Below, in pieces: positions 51,054 to 62,980 of a stretch of DNA of 64,000 nt. The stretch lies in the NCBI RefSeq assembly GCF_019097595.1, contig NC_080714.1, forward strand, positions 9,340,759 to 9,404,758, in the 5' to 3' direction. Numbering within the stretch: the first letter of the stretch is position 1; each line of letters starts with the position of its first letter. The notes beneath the pieces are model-generated. The model saw only the letters and a program-made list of their open reading frames with translations. It made no database searches and was not told where the DNA came from. Position numbers and translations under genes: made by a program. Source of the DNA: Hemibagrus wyckioides (taxonomy: Eukaryota > Chordata > Actinopteri > Siluriformes > Bagridae).

Positions 51054-54000
51054 GTAAGCTGTGAGTTTGTTTTTCGCGCTTCACTGCGGTACTTCACATT
51101 AAAAACCTCTTTCTCGTGTTAAAGGGCTGTGGCGCTGAAGTGTCACACTCTCAACACTCAGCTCTAGGGTCCTAATAGTAGCCCTATTCCCTGGACACTG
51201 CACGGGTCAGGAAGCGTCTCTGTATTAATTGATTTTTGAAATAAATTAATTTCAAAGTGATTGAATTGAAATAAAAACACACACTGGCGTACAGCCAGAA
51301 ATTCCGAAAAACTCCGAACAGAAATCACCTCATTCACGCCTGAGCTGAGACTCGAACCCTGATCCTTAGTGCTTCGGGGTAGCTTTACCGCTGCTCTATA
51401 TAATCATGCAGATTTGTTTTTAATTTAATCACATTCATTTAATTCTATTGTTTCTATTGTCCATTCAATCGAGTATTTAGAAACGGGTATAAACAATAAA
51501 AACACATTTTGCTGTAACACATATTTTCTCTCAAATCTGATTTACCTCATATTCCATTTATTTCCGTGTAAGGTGTAATTAATACTAATAAATACTAATA
51601 AATCCACATGCATAGGTAGTAAAGTAAGATTTGTATATACAGATCATGATTATGAATGAATACAGTCTACATATGATATACATGCTATTTGAGCAATATG
51701 AAATAGAAAATTGGCACATCTGTTGGATCCAGTGATGTACATAAGTAGGAATAATATTAATGCATAAAGTTTTGAACCAGGAGAAATACACTAACGTGAA
51801 ATATGTGGAGTGGAATGTGCAAAATACTACTACTAGTAGTAATAGTAATACGAATACTGATAATACGGTGGCGATGATGAAAACATTTTAAAATGTATAT
51901 AGTAGCTCCTTTCTCAAAGTCGAGGTCACTTTTCGAGAAAAAAAATCCATGGCGGAAATCTGAAATAGTACAGAGTAAGTCAGATAAAAGGAAAAAACAT
52001 GACAAACAGGAATCAGAATGAATAGAAACAATGGAATAATGACAACTAAAGGAAGAGAATAAAAGACTGATGTTACAGGATGGACAGCATAGTCTACCAG
52101 GACAAGTCCAAAGGACATAGGACACATAAGCAGGACAATACAAAACCTGAAATAGAGGAGTTCTTCTGAAGCTAAAATAGCAAGCGAATATATTAAAATG
52201 TAAGATGTTAAAAGATTAACATTCATTACATGGAACTATAGTGTTCATGGTTTATATAGGAGTACTTTCTTTTAAATAATGTAGTTCACTAGAAAGATCT
52301 TAGGATAAGGACGGACTTCAATGCAATCCTGAAATTCAGTACAATCCAAACTAAAGTTGAGTGAGAAATCTGACATGAAGTATTTTGGTAAGGTGTTGGG
52401 CTACCATACACCACCAGAGCAGCTTCAGGTCAACTTGTCTGGAACTGTACTGTAGGGCAGAAAACCATTATTTCAAAAGATATTTCCTCAAGTGGTGTTT
52501 TAATAACGATGGTAAAAAGCGTTGTCTAAACCGTCAGTTCAAAATCTGCCATAGCTGTTTAACTGGATTGGGATCTGGAGAGTGTGAAAGCCATAGCACA
52601 TGATTTTTCTCCTCATCAACCCATTCAGTGAGCTCTTATGCTCTGTAGATGGGGTGGAGTCATCTTGGTACAGACCAATCCCATCAAGATAGAAATCTTT
52701 CATTCATTTCTAAAGTCTCTGTCTTTGTTTCTTTGTGTTATCAACAGTCATTGCTAAGGCATTCACACATTCAGTCTGACTCATGTAAATGCTGCATTCA
52801 TTCAACACCGAGATTGTGTAGATTGTTTCTGGGCAGTTTTATTTCATTCCAAACCATAATCACAAAGCAAAGCAGCCCAAAGGCCCAGCTTATTATCCAG
52901 TTATTCATCTTAAGTCATATTCAATAACAACTCTAAAACAGGAAAGGTATGTAGTTACCAGAGGTTGGGATGCAAGTCTTGGCCCATTGAAGGATCACAG
53001 GAGTTTTAAACGAAAAAAATAAAATAAAAATTAAAAATAAAATTTTAAACAACAATGCTGAGGTGTTCTTTTATAAAGTTATAAAGGAGTCAGTTCTGCA
53101 AATTGAAAATATGTAATACATGAATATACACTGTCTCATAGTATTTCATGTATATTTTTGTACCTGATAAAGCAGGGAAAAGTGTAAACATTTATCTAAC
53201 ATGCACCCAATGCTTAAACCTGAAAGGCTATGATAGCACGAGCATTTCACCTTACACATCTGGCTGACAATTTGTATCCAAAGTATCTTAGGTAAAGCTG
53301 ACAGTCGAAAAGTTACAGGTTCTACTCAATAGTAGTGGTATGTGAAGTTCTGGGGATTTAGGATTTGAAGTCAGTCAGCGTTTCAGTCAGTAAACACAGA
53401 TCCTTAACCACAACAATATCACTTCTGTGTCTAATGTGTTGCAAACATTTGCAGAATCATTTACTAAAGTTATAGGTCCAGATCCAAAGTGTCAATCTCT
53501 GTTAGAATTTCAATGTTTCAAGAATAGATTTTCCTTCCTTCAGTCCAACTAGACACCAAGAGAAACCATGTTAACCAAATCATTTTGATTTTCAAATAAA
53601 CTCGCCTAAACCCACCAAATTGCGGGGAAAACGTAAAGTCTGTCAGGTCCATATGGAAAGACTTTTGTAGATGCTGACTCTGAGCAATTTAGTTTGAGAA
53701 CTGTGACGGTAAACACTGCTTGAGTCAAGTGTAATGTCAGGTTTAGGTTTAGTGGTTCCTGGCAGAGTTTATGACAAGAGGGTCTGTGAAGTAGTCGCAT
53801 TATTCGGGGCTTGGTTTGAGCGGCGAATGCCAAGACTCTGTTACTTTCGAACCGTTATTTAATTCACCGTGCTGGGTCTGCTCAGCCTTTAATCGATTGT
53901 TTTGACTTGAATAAACAAAAAAACTGCTTTTCAGGTGGTGTTTGAGAACAAATTTTCCGAAGTTGGCTCCATCCATTTAATGGATGCTTTCTGAAGAATT

Positions 54001-57000
54001 TCCAAAATATTTTGTTACATATACAATCATACAGCGAACTACATGTAGTGAAATGTGTTGAAAGCATTTAAGAAGCAAAAACCGGCATGGGGTTCTTAAT
54101 CCTAGAATAGTGTGGTTAATCGAGGTTATTATAATAATAAGTCAAGGCGACTTCCACTATAGAACTCAAGCAGCCATTCATATAAGCACTGAAAGGTCTT
54201 TGAAATCATAACAAGGCCAGTCAGCTTGGCTTACTACAAGTAGACGAAAGATACGCAACTCCTATGACAGTTTCAAATATCACCATTTTCCTAGAATCAA
54301 TTGCTCAGCATATTAAACCAAATATCTTTTAGAACTGTATACGCTCAGGGACCATTTCAGTAGGAACATCTGTACATCGGCTCATTCATACAGTTAGCCA
54401 ATCAGCCAATCGTGTAGCAGCAGCACAGTGCATAAAATCATGCAGATACAGGTCAACAACTTGACCCTGTTTTTGGTCCAGATGGGCTGGTTGGAATAAT
54501 TCCCATTTCAGAATAAAAAATAGGGTTTTCAATGACCGGCAATTCAAATGGTGGAAATGACTTGATGAAGAAGGTCAGAGGAGACAGAAAAACATCTCAG
54601 AATACACAAGACGATTAACCTTGACTGGTCAGAGCAGCAGAAGATCTTACAGGTAGCACAAGCAGGCTCCATTGGACAGAGACTGACATTGTTTGACATT
54701 CAAGGTTTTGCAAATTGTTCCTCTGTATATTTCAATGAAATAACCGCTACCAGTCCTAATGACACATAAAATAAACCTTACAGCATATGACATATTGTGT
54801 GATCAAGCTGCAAGTATTTTTAGAACTGCTGATCTTGTGGGATTTCACACACAACAGTTTATACAAAATGGTGCAAATCCAGTGACCAGTCATTTTTTTT
54901 TGGCAGAATTAAGAATAGCCAGACTGGCTCAAGCTGAGAGAAAAGCTACAGTAAATCAAATAATCACGTTTTGCAATGTTGGTGAGCAGAAAACATCTCA
55001 AAACGTACAAGTCGATAAACACTGATCCTACAACAGCAGAAGAGCACATTGGTTTCCACTCCTGTCAGCTAAGAACAGGCTCCACTGGACACAAACTCAC
55101 AGAAATTGGACCGTTTCTGAAGATTGGGAAAAAAAAAATGTCGCCTGGTCTGATGATATTATTTGTTTGACATTCGAGGTTTTGCAAATTGGTCCTCTGT
55201 ATGGTTCAGTTCACGAAATAAACACTACTAGCCTGAATGACACACACACACAAAAAAAAAACCCTACAGCATATGACATTATGTGCGATCGAGCTGCGAT
55301 CCAAGCCGATCCTCTAAAGCAAACCCGCCGTCGTTTGAGGGTCCGACACTGCCACGCTTGCCTTGGACTCGGGATGTCATTTTCCATTGACTTTCTTTAG
55401 AAAAAAAAGAGAAGGCGTCTGCCAAGAGTGCAGCTTAGAACAACAAGCCTGAAAAAGCATGTGATATAAAGCCAGGCTACATGGCCTGTTTTGGGACTGT
55501 TTCCACTCAGGAATGTCTCCTCTCCCACACCGGCCCAAAAAAAGCCGTCTGTCTTCTCTCTTTCTCTATAAACTGCTGTTATCAGTTTCTACAAGAAATC
55601 CAGATGGGTAATATTGACCAGGGGATTAGCATAATGGAAAGTTCATCATTGCACGTTGCAACACGTATAGACATTGTTCCTGTGTTAGTCTTCAGCTAGA
55701 CGTTGAGCTTGGAGTTCTTTTCTAAAACGTGGAAGAGCTTGACGGTTCAATTCCAAGTCTGTAAACTTTTAACCCAGACACTTTCTGGCTTGCTGTGATG
55801 TGTGATGCGTGTTTGTGTGTTCCAATGTAGAGGACTTTCAGTATTAAGTTATCTCCAGCTTTATCTCTAGATAGGTACAGTTATACAACAAAACAATTAT
55901 ACAGCAAAATAAGTCAAGGAGATTTTTCTTCACTTCCAACTTCATACTTTCCTGAAAAAAACATCCCAAAAATGTTCTTTGCCTTTATACCTGTTCAGTA
56001 AAAGTTTAAACAGTCAGTTGCCTTTTATGGAATGTCTAGCGCATATGTGAGAGGCCATAGTGGGGACCGTTCCAGTGGAGCACTGTGATCAAAAATTTTT
56101 ATTTCCCCTGCTTGTTCCAAAGTTAAGCTTGCCAGCTCGTGAAATGACAAAGCCACCCAAATTTTCGACTGTCATCCTCGAATAGTTACATAAGACCCAC
56201 GTGTAGAGCACGGATTCAAACATGCACGCTAACTGCAGAGGTTGTAACTCTGCAGTAGATGTTTCACTTGTAGCAGTATCCTTTATGAATGTCTTTCATT
56301 ACCGCAGACTGTCGCAGGACTAGCGCTGGCTGGCTTGGAAGTTTCAGCAATTCATCTTCACTAAATACCACGGCTGAGTCTCTGTGTCGATGCTGTACAG
56401 TCGAGGAAGCTCCTGTTTTATGCGTGCTGTATCTGTGTATGAGCGCTGACATTTATGCCATTTGGCAGACGCCCTTCTCCAGAGCAACTTACATTTAACT
56501 CAATTAATGGTTAAGGGCCTTGCGTAAGGGCTCAGCAGTGGCAGCTTGAAGATCCTGGGATTCGAACTCACAACCTTCCCATCAGTAGCCCCACACCTAA
56601 ATCACTGAGCGCCAGATTACACAGGGCGGTTTCATACCGAGTTCCATTTTAATAAAAAAAATCATTCATTCATCCGTGCTGAGTACATTTACTGTATATC
56701 ACTATGAACACATTATTCGTAAAGAACAGATACAAACACAGACACATATTCCTATACTATTTTTTATTTCTTTTTATGACACCAGAAAGGTTCACAGGGA
56801 AATCTGGCTAAAGACTAGAAGTGTACATCAGGACTGGGATCTCACAGGTTGTACCACCGAGAGGTTTTTTTTTTTTTTTTTTTTTACCTTGTACTCAATT
56901 ACACAGCATTCTTTCATTCATCCTTAGTAACCGCCTGGTCACGATTGCGATGGATTACATTTACTTGTTTGTTTATATATTGGGAAACAAAACCAATGAA

Positions 57001-60000
57001 ATTCATCAGCGCTGTGTAAAAGTCAGAGGTATTGCTGTGATTAAGCTTTCCTAAGCCTTCGGGACTTTGTTTACGCTTTCAAACTCAGTTTTAAATGTAA
57101 CGAGACAAGCTGCATTTTTGGTGAACCAACCCACTGCAAAGAATGATCCTAGCAAGTACAAATATCTAAAATATATGCAGATTTGACTTCTCTCTATTAG
57201 ATTATTTTTCTGATTATGATGATGATCAAGCCAATGTCTAGATACTTGCTGCTTGAATGAAGCTTATTACAGTTGGCTTATTTTAAGCATTCATTTCTAG
57301 AAAGAAGCAAAAGGATCTGTTTTATTTCAAGCTTGAAATGAGTAAATGCTGTATGTCTCAGGCTGAACGGTCTAAAGGGAATCATATTTGTTACATAATA
57401 CTTGCATAATTTGAAATATTAGATAATCTTTCCTTTATTCAGGATGCTGTCAGTGCAGTGCAGGAATTAACTCGTTTTATGGACGTATAACTAAATAAAA
57501 TAAATATTGGAAACTTTGGCAAATTGCTGTGGTATAAGAGCAATAAAAAACCTCATGACATGCTGTTATAAGAAAAGATTAGGAACAGGAGCTCTGCTTT
57601 ATGTCAAGCATCACACGATACCTATCACCGCCTACAGCGGCACGTCAGCCACGTTGTGTTTTATTCCAGACATATTCGCTCTAGTAGCTAGGCGGTCGGG
57701 TGTCATTATGTAATACACGTGATTGAGATATTTGGATAACAGTTTCAGTTTATGTATACAATGAAACACTGAGTCTGATGTAGTTTTAACGAGGACCCTG
57801 TAAGCTTTATAATACATCATAAAGAACACTCATAATAAAAAAAATTAGTTGTCATTTTAGTAAATATCTAAAGTAATGATTTTATTGATTTCACCCAATT
57901 CTGTCCACACAGATGCACTATAAAGCAACAGTTCTTGCAACTCCCACTGGACATAATGCAGGTTTTCAGGCAGAAAGACAAGTCACACAACCGTAAGGGT
58001 TACATAACTTTTTTTTTTTTTAATTTTTTTTTTAAATAAAGCATCTGTCTGTTTGCGTATTTCAAACTCGAATCTATTCGACTAATTCCTTCAAGATGTG
58101 CTTCTGGTTAACAAGCCATTCAAGCTATTAAGAGGAGTCCTACTATTAAAACTGTATCAGGAGACGAGTCACGCATATCGGAGCAAACGTGTCACAGGCT
58201 TTGCCATTTGGCTAATCTGAGGTTTTTTTGTCCAAGGAAGAAGCTCACATGTCTGGTGTTTTGATCATTGGGATCCGCAAAGACGCCCGGTCTCACGTGC
58301 TTCACCTCTCCAGGAACAAGCGCTACACTCTGACCCCGGAGAAACTCAAGTGGGACAAATTCAAGCTAACTTACAAGTAAGCATGCTGTTTGATTTCTTT
58401 TTTTCTTTTTTCTTTTTAAAGTGTTATATAATAAGTCAATGAGGTTTTTCAGCCATCTAGAACGTTCTGAATGTCAGTGAATAAACAAGAAGTTTCATTT
58501 TAAGAAGATTCGGCTGGTCAGATGTCTTAAAAACGTACTGTTTATGCTTCCTTCTGCAGACTGCTGTCATTCCCGAGGAACCTGATGAATGCCAGTGACA
58601 CACGCCGCGGCATCGCAAAGGCTTTTGCCATGTGGAGCGACGTGTCACCTTTCAGCTTCAGAGAGGTGCCTGTTGATGAAGAGGCTGACATCAAAATCGG
58701 TACGAGGGTGCAGTTTACATATTCACAACACACATATAAAAAATGACAATTACAAACGGTGAACGTTTTTAATAATGCGTCTGGATTATAAGGCTGATTT
58801 GGTGATGTGAGAAGAATCATTTATGTATTTTGAGTCTGTTCTTAGGAATAGTTTATTCATTAATTCTAATGCTAATTTAAGTTTCTAAGTTTTGTTTGTG
58901 ACATTGGCTTGATTTCGCCCAAATCTGCGGCAATTTTGAAAAATTGCAAGCTCCTACGAATATCATGGGGTTTGCTTCAATTTCTGTGAACTTCTGAAGA
59001 GACTGTACGACACAGAGGTAATATCCAACACACCCTCTGTCTTCTGTGCACAATTAAAATGGAGATTTATATTTATTACTAATCCAAGACACCGTTTCGA
59101 ACCATTACAGCAACGAGAGTGGAGCGTTTCGTAAAAAAAAAAAATCCATCAGAATAGTAAACCAGATTTCTCTCAGGGAATGTTCACCTAAATTCCTGGC
59201 CTTGATTGCAGACATCATTTGTTAACGTATTATGTCTGGAAACTATCACAACCAAACACAACTGAACAGGGTATAATTAGTTCCATTCATCTGAAATGGC
59301 TCTAAATCGCTTTAATGACAGAAAAGTGGATCAAGTCCAGGTTTTGTGCCACATCTTTGCTGTTGTATTCTTCGTTAGAAGAAAGCCAACATACTTGTGG
59401 CTAGGCACAAACGCAAGTTGGACAAAAGAGGCATAATGGCTATTGTACGTGGGGGTTAAGGGCCTTGCTCAAGGGCCCCGCGAGATGACGGTTTTAGACT
59501 CTGCGGTCGCTAACACAGAACCTCAGCCGCTACTGGCTTATTTTAAAGAAATGAACTCGAAATTATTTGCACCAGACCTTTGAGATCACTGATTGTTAAT
59601 GATGAATTTTAACATTAACTAAGTACGCTCACATGTGGCAAGCTGGAAAAAGAAACTTTGGGAGAGTGGAAAAATGACACACAAGAGAATTTACCCAAAA
59701 CGGAGTTTTTCTTTAAGAAAGCATAAATATATATTTTTACCAAAAATAACAGAAATGTCTTTAATAAGTTTACTTTGCCTTGGCTTTCTGCCAGATCCAG
59801 TATAACAAAACACATTGTTAAATACATGATGGTCAATCTACCTGAAGATACCTAAATGCTAGGTAAATGTAGATTAGATACAAATCCAATCAAATCGGTT
59901 TGTAATCAGACACCAGCTGTCAAAATGGCTATAATTACATAAATGAAATTTAGACAAAACTACTGACTGACTTCAGGATTATTTCCCCAAGCCGCAAGCC

Positions 60001-62980
60001 TAGGGTTAGCCTAACCCTAACCCGACAAGCTGCCACCATTGGGCCCTTGGGCAAAGCCCCCAACCCACCCAGCAACAGGGGCACTGCTCATGGTTGACTC
60101 TGCGCTCTGACCTCAATCCCCAAGGATGTGATATGCGAAGAAAGAATTTCACTGTGCTGTAATGTATATGTGACAAATAAAGACTACTTAACTTAGTTAA
60201 GAGATAACAATGTGATGAGACTCATTTTAAAACAGACTTTGAGCTCCAGTGCTGAGACAGAGACTGGTGAAGAAGATGCTGAGCACCAGAGTGAGAATTT
60301 GAAATGTTTTTTTTCCCCTCAGAAGTTGATAAGGTTATAAATTTTGAGATGGGTTGAGGATATGCAGACTTGAAAATGCTAGTAGTTGACTTCTGAATGA
60401 GTTCTCTAGATTATATAGAGCAGAAAATGTCAAAATCTGACCACATGAAAAGGCTTTCCCCCATGTCACCACATACACTGGTTTTAAAGTCTGTGTCTTA
60501 ATCATTTTATACCCATGTGGAATTCATTCAGATTAGGTAAATCCTAACTTAAGATGGAAATGCGTGGTAAATTGGGCTCACATCTCTGCCAGGCTCACCC
60601 ACGTAAAAAACTATTAACATTAAGACACTAATAAAAACAATATGCGCCCCAAATGGTTGCTTTCAGTGGATTTAATGGACGTTTGGCAACACGCGGGCCA
60701 TTCTGGACCAAATGAAATGTGGATTTTGAAAGTGCATGTCAGAGAAATTAGAATGATCTTCCACGCATGTGCACCTAAACTTTAAATTTATGTTCCTTAG
60801 GGCCTTTGAAGAGCGAGTTGTGTTGATCTACGGGCAGTCGTCTATATTCATCGGTCTGATTCTGAGTTATGAATACAAGCGCTCCGTTTCTTTTGGCAGG
60901 ATTCTACCCGGTAAATCACACGGACTGTCTGAAGTCCTACCTGCATCACTGTTTTGACGGCATCACAGGCGAACTGGCACACGCTTTCTTCCCTCCTACC
61001 GGAGAGATCCACTTTGACGATGACGAGTACTGGATTCTGGGGAACATGCGCTTCAGCTGGAAGAAAGGCGAGTGATTTTTTTTCCATCAAGAACTCTTCC
61101 TTCATCACATACATCAATCTCAGCTCTCATTCTCGGGCTTTTGTTTAGACTGAATTCAACACCACAGTTTCACCAGAATTTAGCCCAGATTGCTTTTCTC
61201 GTAAATGTTACATTTCCAGCACAAGCAATTTACCCCCAAGTAGGAAAAGATTAAACATTCACTAAAAAAAAGCCACAGAGTGTGTGGCATAATTGCTGTT
61301 TTTCCACATCTTGGCTGTGTGGGATTAGGAAAGATGTCCTTGGAGTAGGAGTAACTGATGTAAATGTCACTGGAGGACAAGGGTGACTAAATATTAAAAA
61401 AATGTGTAATCTCAGCTCAGCAGTTAATATGCTCATGCTAAAGGAAAAATAAAACATCAAAGCAACCTGTAATGGATTTGAATCATTTGGGCATCAAGTT
61501 CAGAGCCTCGCTATTCAACAGACTTGGTCATACTGGGGTCAAACCAAATGTTACCACAAGCAAATCCATTCTTATTATCTAATTAGTTCAAAATGGGTCC
61601 AATCACACGGATGGATGAAAACAAAAGTTTTCTTAGACCATAATATTCTTTTAGGAAAAATGCTTAAATATCAAAACCCTTTGGTTTGTCCCTCTGGGGG
61701 AAGAAATTCCCAGCACCCTAGAAGACCAGAAGAAGAAAGTCGATCCCCTTTATTATGATCTATGGGGAAAAAAACCCTCACTAAGAGTGCAGTAGGAATC
61801 AAAGGTCTAGGTGTGTTATATTATTAAGCAGCTTGAAGTATGGAGGTGGAATACAGGGTACACAAACTCACCAGCCACTTTGCATACGGTTATCCAATCA
61901 GTCGATCATGTGGCAGTAGAACAATACATAAAATCATACAGATGGAGATCATGAGCTTCAGTTTATGTTCACAGCAAACAGCAGAATGATGGAAAATTTC
62001 AGTGACCGTGGCATGGCTGTTATGATGGGTAGTATTTGATAAACTGATCTAGAGTCTACACAGAATGCTCGGAAAAAGAAAAAGACATCCCAGTAAACAG
62101 AAACGCAAATAAGCACTCTTTACAGTATGATGAACTTTGAAGCTGATGGGCTACAAAAAAAAAAGACCAAACTGATTTCCACTTCTCATCCAAGAACAGG
62201 AATCTGAGGCTAGGGTCTTTTTCAAAATCTTCAGGTTTAATCCTGTGCCCTCAGCTATCTATATGACTTGAATGAAACCCGGTGTGATTTTACACACTTC
62301 CACATGATTGGCTAATTGAATAATCCAATAAATGTCCAAGTGTACACTGGAAAGACTGACCAGGAAGGCAATTCTGACCTGATTGTTGAGTGATTGTTCT
62401 TTGAACAGGGGTCTGGCTGACTGACCTGGTGCATGTAGCAGCTCACGAGATCGGTCACGCACTGGGTCTGATGCACTCGCAGAATCCGACGGCCATAATG
62501 CATCTCAACGCGACGCTGACCGGCCGCAAGCTCATAACGCAGGACGACGTCTGGGGACTCCAGCGATTGTACGGTGCGCAGATAGAACAGCTGGTTTCAC
62601 TTAATACAGGAGCAGTGAGTCACCAAGACAGGGACTTGCAGGAAAAAGCATAGTGATTCAATGCTTAGTAATGACTTTGAAGAAGTGTCTTGGCATGGGA
62701 TATTAATATTCTCAGAAATGTGCTTAAAACAAAAGGTAGTCAGCAAAGAGTTTACATAAAACCTAATCTACTTCTAAATTTCTTAAGCTTTTCTTACATG
62801 TCCTTGTTCTCTACCTTCCCCTTGCCCATCTTTCCCTCCCCTTTCTAATTCTTCTGTCTCTCCCTCCAGGATGTTTGGATAGATTATTTATCTGTCCCGC
62901 CTGGGCCAAGAAAGGCTACTGCGAAAGCAAAAGAAATCTCATGAAAAAGCACTGCCCTGAAAGCTGTGACTTCTGTTACA
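50946..62980 (+). CDS. mmp23: mmp23, matrix metalloproteinase 23 (cysteine-array type); 3' end off the right edge
   Basis: MMP23 is a zinc endopeptidase held in the membrane by an N-terminal anchor and released by furin-type cleavage. Its ShK domain can block Kv1-type potassium channels. Exons 50946-51053, 58237-58376, 58560-58699, 60900-61067, 62409-62573 and 62870-62980 are in phase and give 277 residues. The hydrophobic anchor spans about 8-29 ([17 protein letters not shown]). RNKR at 62-65 is a furin site before YTLTP. The metalloprotease domain runs about 66-241 with zinc motif H198-E-I-G-H202 to H208 and Met-turn M216. The ShK domain spans C242-C276 with six Cys. N-glycosylation sequons occur at NHTD and NATL. 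The Cys-switch propeptide typical of other MMPs is absent, as in this family. The C-terminal Ig-like domain is not in the window. The ATG context is strong (GACATGG). Fish carry paralogues, so the exact letter suffix cannot be assigned. Confidence 0.95.
52384..52710 (-). mobile_element. Tc1/mariner-like fragment (family D)
   Basis: The stretch ggtgttgggctaccatacac through ccattcagtgagctcttatg and ggggtggagtcatcttggta matches the 5' third of a further abundant fish Tc1-like gene in reverse orientation. No terminal repeats and no open frame. Confidence 0.65.
54340..54815 (+). mobile_element. Tc1/mariner-like family C, first tandem copy
   Basis: Contains cagccaatcgtgtagcagca and ataaaatcatgcagatacag, typical of the 5' end of this family. 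Degenerate transposase sequence follows. It ends with a segment (gtttgacattcaaggttttg to cagcatatgacat) that recurs 474 bases later. Confidence 0.7.
54816..55310 (+). mobile_element. Tc1/mariner-like family C, second tandem copy
   Basis: Carries gatcttgtgggatttcacac (helix-turn-helix region) and agccagactggctcaagctg. The segment atgtcgcctggtctgatgat is the conserved first-Asp region (WSDE-like). All are in broken frames. It ends with the same segment as the first copy, at 55165. Confidence 0.7.
56449..56615 (-). mobile_element. tRNA-derived SINE, tail type B
   Basis: Reverse copy starting with the tail (atgccatttggcagacgccc), then the core (ctcagcagtggcagctt) and the B-box complement (gggattcgaactcacaacct). 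It is shorter than the copy at 34107. Confidence 0.75.
56863..56885. repeat. Poly-T tract
   Basis: A run of about 22 T residues in mmp23 intron 1. Confidence 0.85.
58237..58376 (+). CDS. mmp23: mmp23 exon 2, short pro-region, furin site, start of catalytic domain
   Basis: The acceptor TTTTTTTGTCCAAG precedes 58237 and the donor GTAAGCATGC begins at 58377. It encodes [16 protein letters not shown], then [24 protein letters not shown] is a furin-type cleavage motif, in the place where mammalian MMP23 has a run of Arg. Confidence 0.9.
58560..58699 (+). CDS. mmp23: mmp23 exon 3, catalytic domain
   Basis: The acceptor CTTCTGCAG precedes 58560 and the donor GTACGAGG begins at 58700. It encodes [20 protein letters not shown], then [16 protein letters not shown], the conserved FxxWSDVSPxxF block of the MMP fold. 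Confidence 0.95.
58700..60899. other. mmp23 intron 3
   Basis: Contains a short SINE core fragment (about 59454-59482) and a 5'-truncated SINE with tail A (60026-60188). Otherwise it is AT-rich. Confidence 0.7.
60026..60188 (+). mobile_element. tRNA-derived SINE, tail type A, 5'-truncated
   Basis: Begins at the core (gctgccaccattgggccctt), continues through ctctgacctcaatccccaag, and ends gtgacaaataaag. It lacks the tRNA-like head present at 6731. Confidence 0.8.
60900..61067 (+). CDS. mmp23: mmp23 exon 4, catalytic domain, ends at a non-canonical GC donor
   Basis: The acceptor TTTTGGCAG precedes 60900. It encodes [20 protein letters not shown], then [20 protein letters not shown] and [13 protein letters not shown]. 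Only the donor AAAG|GCGAGT at 61067/61068 keeps the frame into the next exon (KKGVWLTD). Nearby GT alternatives shift the frame. Confidence 0.94.
61068..62408. other. mmp23 intron 4 (GC-AG type)
   Basis: Starts GCGAGT and ends ACAG. Contains a Tc1 family C fragment at 61855-62200. Confidence 0.8.
61855..62200 (+). mobile_element. Tc1/mariner-like fragment (family C)
   Basis: Contains caccagccactttgcatacg, tccaatcagtcgatcatgtg and ataaaatcatacagatggag, the 5' terminal part of family C. Broken transposase remains follow (ccgtggcatggctgttatga; ctagagtctacacagaatg). Confidence 0.7.
62409..62573 (+). CDS. mmp23: mmp23 exon 5, zinc-binding motif
   Basis: The acceptor CTTTGAACAG precedes 62409 and the donor GTGCGCAG begins at 62574. 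It encodes [20 protein letters not shown], then [18 protein letters not shown] and [19 protein letters not shown] is the HExxHxxGxxH zinc site, and AIMHL supplies the Met-turn. Confidence 0.97.
62870..62980 (+). CDS. mmp23: mmp23 exon 6, ShK (cysteine-array) domain
   Basis: The acceptor CTCCCTCCAG precedes 62870 and the donor GTAAGAGAGT begins at 62981. It encodes [17 protein letters not shown], then [19 protein letters not shown]. Six Cys and the Lys-rich segment match the ShK toxin-like fold of MMP23. It ends in phase 1. The following Ig-like exon is not found before the window ends. Confidence 0.95.

Larger units (their letters stand above)
51054..58236. other. mmp23 intron 1 (7.2 kb)
   Basis: Contains Tc1 family D (52384-52710), two tandem family C Tc1 copies (54340-55310), a SINE (56449-56615) and a poly-T tract (56863-56885). 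No exon was seen. Confidence 0.75.
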
